Below, piece by piece: positions 6,334 through 9,503 of a DNA stretch of 9,503 nt. The notes under the pieces were generated by a model that was not told where the DNA came from, did not search any database, and was given only the letters and a program-made list of their open reading frames with translations. Made by a program: the position numbers and the translations under genes. The stretch's first letter is position 1, and each line of letters starts with the position of its first letter. This stretch comes from Cyclobacteriaceae bacterium. GTDB lineage: Bacteria > Bacteroidota > Bacteroidia > Cytophagales > Cyclobacteriaceae. The stretch covers positions 1 through 9,503 of the forward strand of contig JALOMN010000043.1 of NCBI GenBank assembly GCA_025455445.1, given 5' to 3'.

Positions 6334-7409
6334 AAATTCTTTTCCTGGTTCCTTACCCATTAAAAGAATCACCCTCCCAACGCTTTCGCTTTGAACAATA
6401 CTTCCAAATCCTTGAAAAAAAGGATTATCAGTGGCAGGTTCAGAGTTTTTTTAACTCACGCGAGTGGCAACTTTTTTATGCTACAGGCAATGCTTTTGAA
6501 AAAGTATGGGCATTATTAAAAGGCTTAATAAAAAGGGTTCACGCCCTTATTTTGGCTACTTCTTGTGATTTCATCTTCATTCATCGTGAGGCCACACCTA
6601 TAGGCCCTCCTATTTTCGAATGGCTACTGGCGAACGTACTGAGAAAAAAAATAATCTATGATTTTGATGATGCTATTTGGCTCACAGACCGTGAGAATGA
6701 ATCCTGGATTTTAAAAACTTTAAAATGGAGAAAAAAAGTCGCTAGTATTTGCAGATGGAGTTATAAAGTAAGTTGTGGTAATCAATATCTGACCCACTTC
6801 GCATCAAACTATACATCAAACGCGGTAATAAATCCAACCACAATAGATACGGAAAACTATCATAATAAGTCGCTTTACTTAGATGTGCATAAAGAAAGTG
6901 ATGAGGTTGTTATTGGCTGGACAGGCTCACATTCTACTCTAAAATATCTTACTGTAATAGCACCTGTTTTGCAAAAACTGGAAAGCCAATATCCCGGGGT
7001 TTCATTTATAATAATAGCCGATCAGCTCCCTCAGTTAAAACTGAAAAGAATGAAGTTTATTACCTGGAAAGCAGAAACGGAAATTCAGGACTTGTTGAAA
7101 ATTGATATCGGTATTATGCCTTTGCCGGACGATCAATGGACACAAGGAAAATGTGGATTCAAGGCATTACAATACATGGCACTGGAGATACCAGCCGTAG
7201 TATCAGACGTGGGTGTCAATACAGAAATAATCGCTGATGAAGATTCCGGTTTTCTTTGTGCTACAGAAGACGAATGGTTTAAAAGTATTGAAAAGTTGAT
7301 CGGAGATAAACAATTGAGAAAAAAAATTGGATTACAGGGTCGCAAGAGAGTTGTTGAGTATTACTCGGTACTCTCTAACTCTTCAAATTTTCTCTCTCTC
7401 TTTAAATAA
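6330..7409 (+). CDS. Glycosyltransferase, GT4-like, with variant donor-site motif
   Basis: A 359-residue cytoplasmic GT-B glycosyltransferase, alone on the plus strand. It opens with MKILFLVPYPLKESPSQRFR, a strand-loop start with an arginine-rich SQRFRFEQY segment. It then has FIHREATPIGPP (83-94) and IIYDFDDAIWL (108-118), both characteristic of a GT4-like subgroup common in Bacteroidota. The donor half begins around VVIGWTGSHSTLKYL (193-207) and carries MPLPDDQWTQGKCGFKALQYMA (263-284), then IPAVVSDVGVN. Where classical GT4 proteins have EX7E, this protein has Gly273 and Gln281, with GKCGF between, so both Glu residues are absent. ATG 6330 is the natural start. The last 16 codons overlap the convergent membrane-protein gene. 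Substrate unknown; a role in the same surface glycan is inferred from the neighbours. Confidence 0.9.
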   Translation: MKILFLVPYPLKESPSQRFRFEQYFQILEKKDYQWQVQSFFNSREWQLFYATGNAFEKVWALLKGLIKRVHALILATSCDFIFIHREATPIGPPIFEWLLANVLRKKIIYDFDDAIWLTDRENESWILKTLKWRKKVASICRWSYKVSCGNQYLTHFASNYTSNAVINPTTIDTENYHNKSLYLDVHKESDEVVIGWTGSHSTLKYLTVIAPVLQKLESQYPGVSFIIIADQLPQLKLKRMKFITWKAETEIQDLLKIDIGIMPLPDDQWTQGKCGFKALQYMALEIPAVVSDVGVNTEIIADEDSGFLCATEDEWFKSIEKLIGDKQLRKKIGLQGRKRVVEYYSVLSNSSNFLSLFK

Positions 7410-8683
7410 TTAAACATTAATACAAGCGCCATTACATAAAAGGGAAGCATAGGTATGCGATAACGGCTCAACGTGCCAAAATTATAAGTAGAAATACCAA
7501 CCGCAAATGCAAACGTCAAACAAAATAAGAGACAAAAAATGACATTGGGGTCGAGTAGCATTTTAAAGAAAACATGCCGTTGAACAAAAAACACATATAG
7601 TGTAAAAAGAAGAATCACAAAACTTTCAATAGCTGAAATAAACATCAGTGGATTTCTTACTTCCCAGAGATAAGGTCGAAATAATGCTACGTTAATAGCT
7701 TGCGGTGCTTTTGAAAACATATTGCCAAATGTGCCATCCAATTCGCCTAATGTGTAGGTGCTGCCTGCATTTCGTCCTGTCCAGAAACCAATATCATAAG
7801 CAGTTATGCGGGCTGTTTCCGGAATTTTTGAAAGCGAATAACGTTCATCACTTTCGCCCACTTTTAATACTGCCCAATATCCTGAAAGTATAATTATTCC
7901 TATTACAAAAGGAACCAATAACACCCTCGATACGATTGATCGGATGCGACTCAAGTTGCTGAGATACACCCAAAGTATTGCTGCGGGTAAAAAGCAGAGT
8001 AAAATATATTTTTTGATAGAAAAAATTATAAACGCACTGAATAGAAAAAGAAGTACCGTACCCAAACCAAAATTTTTATCTATAAGCATTCGCTTAATAG
8101 TATACATCAGTGCGCCAACTCCTGCAAGGGTGATGGTGTCTTTCAGTAAACCTGACCCCCAAAAAAATACAGAAGGAATAAAAAATGCTGCTAAGGCAAT
8201 CCACCGATGTAAATGTGGAAATTGTTCATAAAACGCTTTGAAGAAAAGCCACATTCCACTAAAGCTTACAGTAGCAAAAAGCAATGCTGTGGCTGAATAG
8301 GAAGAAAATGTAAACAGATCAAAAACTGCGGCAATGCGCACAATGAAATAAGAAGCAGGATCACTATAAAAAACTATCCTGGAATAATATGGATATAATC
8401 CTTTGTTATCGCCATTCCAAAGTAAATTCAATCCGTTAGGCGCATCCATAATCGCATTCCAGATATGTCTGCTGCCATGGGTGTGATAGTTATAGGTATC
8501 GCCACCACTATAGTAAAATTGATAAATGAAACCAACAGCCAGTGCCCCAATCACTTTTACTGTGAGTGCCGGAAAAAAATACTTGCGATTGACTGCGTCT
8601 GTTACATAAGGCCTGATTACATAGGCCATCACATAGATGATCATCAACCAGATGGGCGTAACCAATAAATCGCGTAACTCCAT
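7361..8683 (-). CDS. Polytopic membrane protein, possible GT-C-type transferase or polymerase-like (function unassigned)
   Basis: A 440-residue protein with about ten to eleven hydrophobic spans (near 9-26, 36-57, 110-124, 128-148, 160-176, 183-197, 207-224, 226-243, 252-272, 350-367, 379-396 and 409-426). I do not recognise a named family. Features that look functional are SGGDTYNYH (59-67) just after the second span, GSGLLKDTI (176-184), a long hydrophilic loop at about 273-345 with WTGRNAGSTY, and GTLSRYRIPMLPFYV (403-417) near the end. An acidic residue (D62) in the first external loop and a late R-x-R-I/L-P segment recall GT-C glycosyltransferases and Wzy-like polymerases, but this is only analogy. 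ATG 8683 is the first reasonable start. Its last 16 codons are antisense to the convergent glycosyltransferase. The glycan-locus setting fits a membrane-side sugar-transfer role. Confidence 0.85.
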   Translation of the reverse strand: MELRDLLVTPIWLMIIYVMAYVIRPYVTDAVNRKYFFPALTVKVIGALAVGFIYQFYYSGGDTYNYHTHGSRHIWNAIMDAPNGLNLLWNGDNKGLYPYYSRIVFYSDPASYFIVRIAAVFDLFTFSSYSATALLFATVSFSGMWLFFKAFYEQFPHLHRWIALAAFFIPSVFFWGSGLLKDTITLAGVGALMYTIKRMLIDKNFGLGTVLLFLFSAFIIFSIKKYILLCFLPAAILWVYLSNLSRIRSIVSRVLLVPFVIGIIILSGYWAVLKVGESDERYSLSKIPETARITAYDIGFWTGRNAGSTYTLGELDGTFGNMFSKAPQAINVALFRPYLWEVRNPLMFISAIESFVILLFTLYVFFVQRHVFFKMLLDPNVIFCLLFCLTFAFAVGISTYNFGTLSRYRIPMLPFYVMALVLMFNYLKRERKFEELESTE

Positions 8684-8762
8684 GTCAATTCGAAATTAAG
8701 CAATCAAAATTCAACATGGTCAAACACAATATCATTTACATTACTCTTAAATTTTGAATTAG

Positions 8763-9503
8763 CTAGTCGCCCTTCTCCAGATTCTTCAATCGTCTTTTCG
8801 CATCTTTAAAAGCTTCGTCTTTACGTCCCGATTTTTTCTTCACATCTTTAAAATAGCGTTTTGCCTCTTCTTTGTTTCCTTGCTTTTCAGCTATTTCTCC
8901 TAGCGCAATCAGTGAAAACAGATAATAGCCAGATTCAGTGGAGTTGGTAGACTCTGCAAATTTTATAGTTTGCTCGTAATATTTTTTGGCTTCATCCAGC
9001 CTGCGTTGTGCTTCATAAAATTGTCCGAGAAAAAAAGCGGCATAACGCCCACTCGTACCTTCATAACCCAGGTCACCTTTTTCAATGCGTGCCAATATTA
9101 ATTTCGATTGTTCCTCCATTTCCGGATACATGCCCCGTGCATAGAGCATCCGTGCATAATACCGATGAAAATACGGATTGTCAGGAAAGGTCTGATATAG
9201 ATATTCTGAAAGCTGAAAGGCGTGCAGCTGATCGTTTTCATAACTATTCCAGATGCGCATCAACCACACCATTGCCTCAATGCGTGTATAAAAAGCATTA
9301 TATGAAACCTCACGCAATTGCTTTAAACCAAGTTGTTTATCGCCTTTTCTAAAAAACCACATCACAGGTTTTAAGGATGGATAATTTTCGGGAACCCACA
9401 CTGAAAAATAATTGTAGAGGGCGTCTCCAAACTGCAACTCAGGACTAAGATGTTCCTTCTCGCGGCACACCTCCATGTATTTAAGTGCCGCTTTACCTTC
9501 AAA
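8763..9503 (-). CDS. TPR-repeat protein, C-terminal part (5' end beyond right edge)
   Basis: The minus-strand frame ending at TAG 8763 is open to the right edge. There is an ATG at 9476, but the nine codons before it (FEGKAALKY) continue naturally into MEVCREKEHLSPELQFGDAL, so I treat that Met as internal and the gene as 5'-truncated, with 246 codons visible. The LSPELQFGDALYNYFSVW segment followed by SLKPVMWFFRKGD resembles the start of a tetratricopeptide protein type frequent in Bacteroidota. TPR-like helix pairs are clearest at YYARMLYARGMYPEMEEQ, at AAFFLGQFYEAQRRLDEAKK and at LIALGEIAEKQGNKEEAKRY. The tail is strongly basic. It probably serves as a protein-interaction scaffold, often envelope-associated, and the partner is unknown. 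A 79-bp gap separates it from the downstream membrane protein. Confidence 0.88.
   Translation of the reverse strand, partial: FEGKAALKYMEVCREKEHLSPELQFGDALYNYFSVWVPENYPSLKPVMWFFRKGDKQLGLKQLREVSYNAFYTRIEAMVWLMRIWNSYENDQLHAFQLSEYLYQTFPDNPYFHRYYARMLYARGMYPEMEEQSKLILARIEKGDLGYEGTSGRYAAFFLGQFYEAQRRLDEAKKYYEQTIKFAESTNSTESGYYLFSLIALGEIAEKQGNKEEAKRYFKDVKKKSGRKDEAFKDAKRRLKNLEKGD

Noticed and set aside
8691..8698. TAATTTCG on the minus strand as a -7 promoter element for the membrane protein, with TTTG 22 nt upstream
   Set aside because: It fits the consensus fairly well but ends only seven bases before the ATG at 8683, leaving almost no leader. Too weak to list as a feature.
8704..8757. Inverted repeat TCAAAATT / AATTTTGA in the gap after the TPR gene, as a terminator
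   Set aside because: The arms are 8 bp with mostly A/T pairs, the loop is 38 nt, and there is no following T-run, so it would make a very weak hairpin.
9008..9352. 114-codon plus-strand open frame
   Set aside because: It is antisense to the TPR gene and His/Cys-rich as a by-product of that gene's codons, with no independent support.
1..9503. Defence system, mobile element, CRISPR array or non-coding RNA hidden in the window
   Set aside because: Nearly every base is covered by genes of recognisable glycan-locus types. The two gaps over 50 bp are 157 and 79 bp. No repeats in array form, transposase, integrase or structured RNA were seen by eye.

Overview
The window looks like chromosomal DNA of a member of the Bacteroidota, probably Cytophagales-like. 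It is AT-rich, there are no convincing Shine-Dalgarno sequences ahead of the starts, genes are packed with overlaps or gaps of a few bases, and the right edge carries a TPR protein of a type common in that phylum. The lineage is inferred from protein style only. I see no rRNA, tRNA, CRISPR array, insertion sequence or phage gene.

Layout. Positions 1-6172, minus strand, hold one tightly spaced set of seven genes read from right to left. They are an ABC-2 polysaccharide-export permease (Wzm type), its ATPase with a C-terminal extension of the Wzt sugar-binding type, two different FkbM-family methyltransferases, two complete GT4-type glycosyltransferases, and the first 43 codons of a third glycosyltransferase cut by the left edge. 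Junctions are a TGATATG (1-nt gap), a 4-nt gap, 11- and 17-nt gaps, a TAATG (1-nt overlap) and a 15-nt gap, so this is very probably one operon. Its promoter should lie in the 157-bp divergent gap at 6173-6329. That gap holds a partial match to the Bacteroidota -7 element and a 14-bp-spaced direct repeat.

Positions 6330-7409, plus strand, hold a single glycosyltransferase with a variant catalytic motif. It runs head-on into a minus-strand polytopic membrane protein (7361-8683), and the two coding regions overlap by 49 bp at their 3' ends. A 79-bp gap separates that gene from the 3' part of a TPR-repeat gene that leaves the window on the right.

How it fits together (inference from families). 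The glycosyltransferases build a lipid-linked surface glycan (O-antigen or capsule-like) on the cytoplasmic face, and the FkbM enzymes O-methylate it. Wzm/Wzt then exports it, with the Wzt C-terminal domain probably recognising a feature of the chain such as a methylated end. The polytopic protein could be a GT-C-type transferase or polymerase-like enzyme acting at the membrane, but this is not shown. The TPR gene is probably unrelated to glycan synthesis.

Two gene starts were moved inward from the longest open frames: the ATPase to ATG at 5343 and the second methyltransferase to ATG at 4124. The region is best read as an ordinary, variable surface-polysaccharide locus. The most interesting items are the methyltransferase/Wzt pairing, the unassigned membrane protein, the 49-bp convergent overlap, and motif departures in three enzymes.
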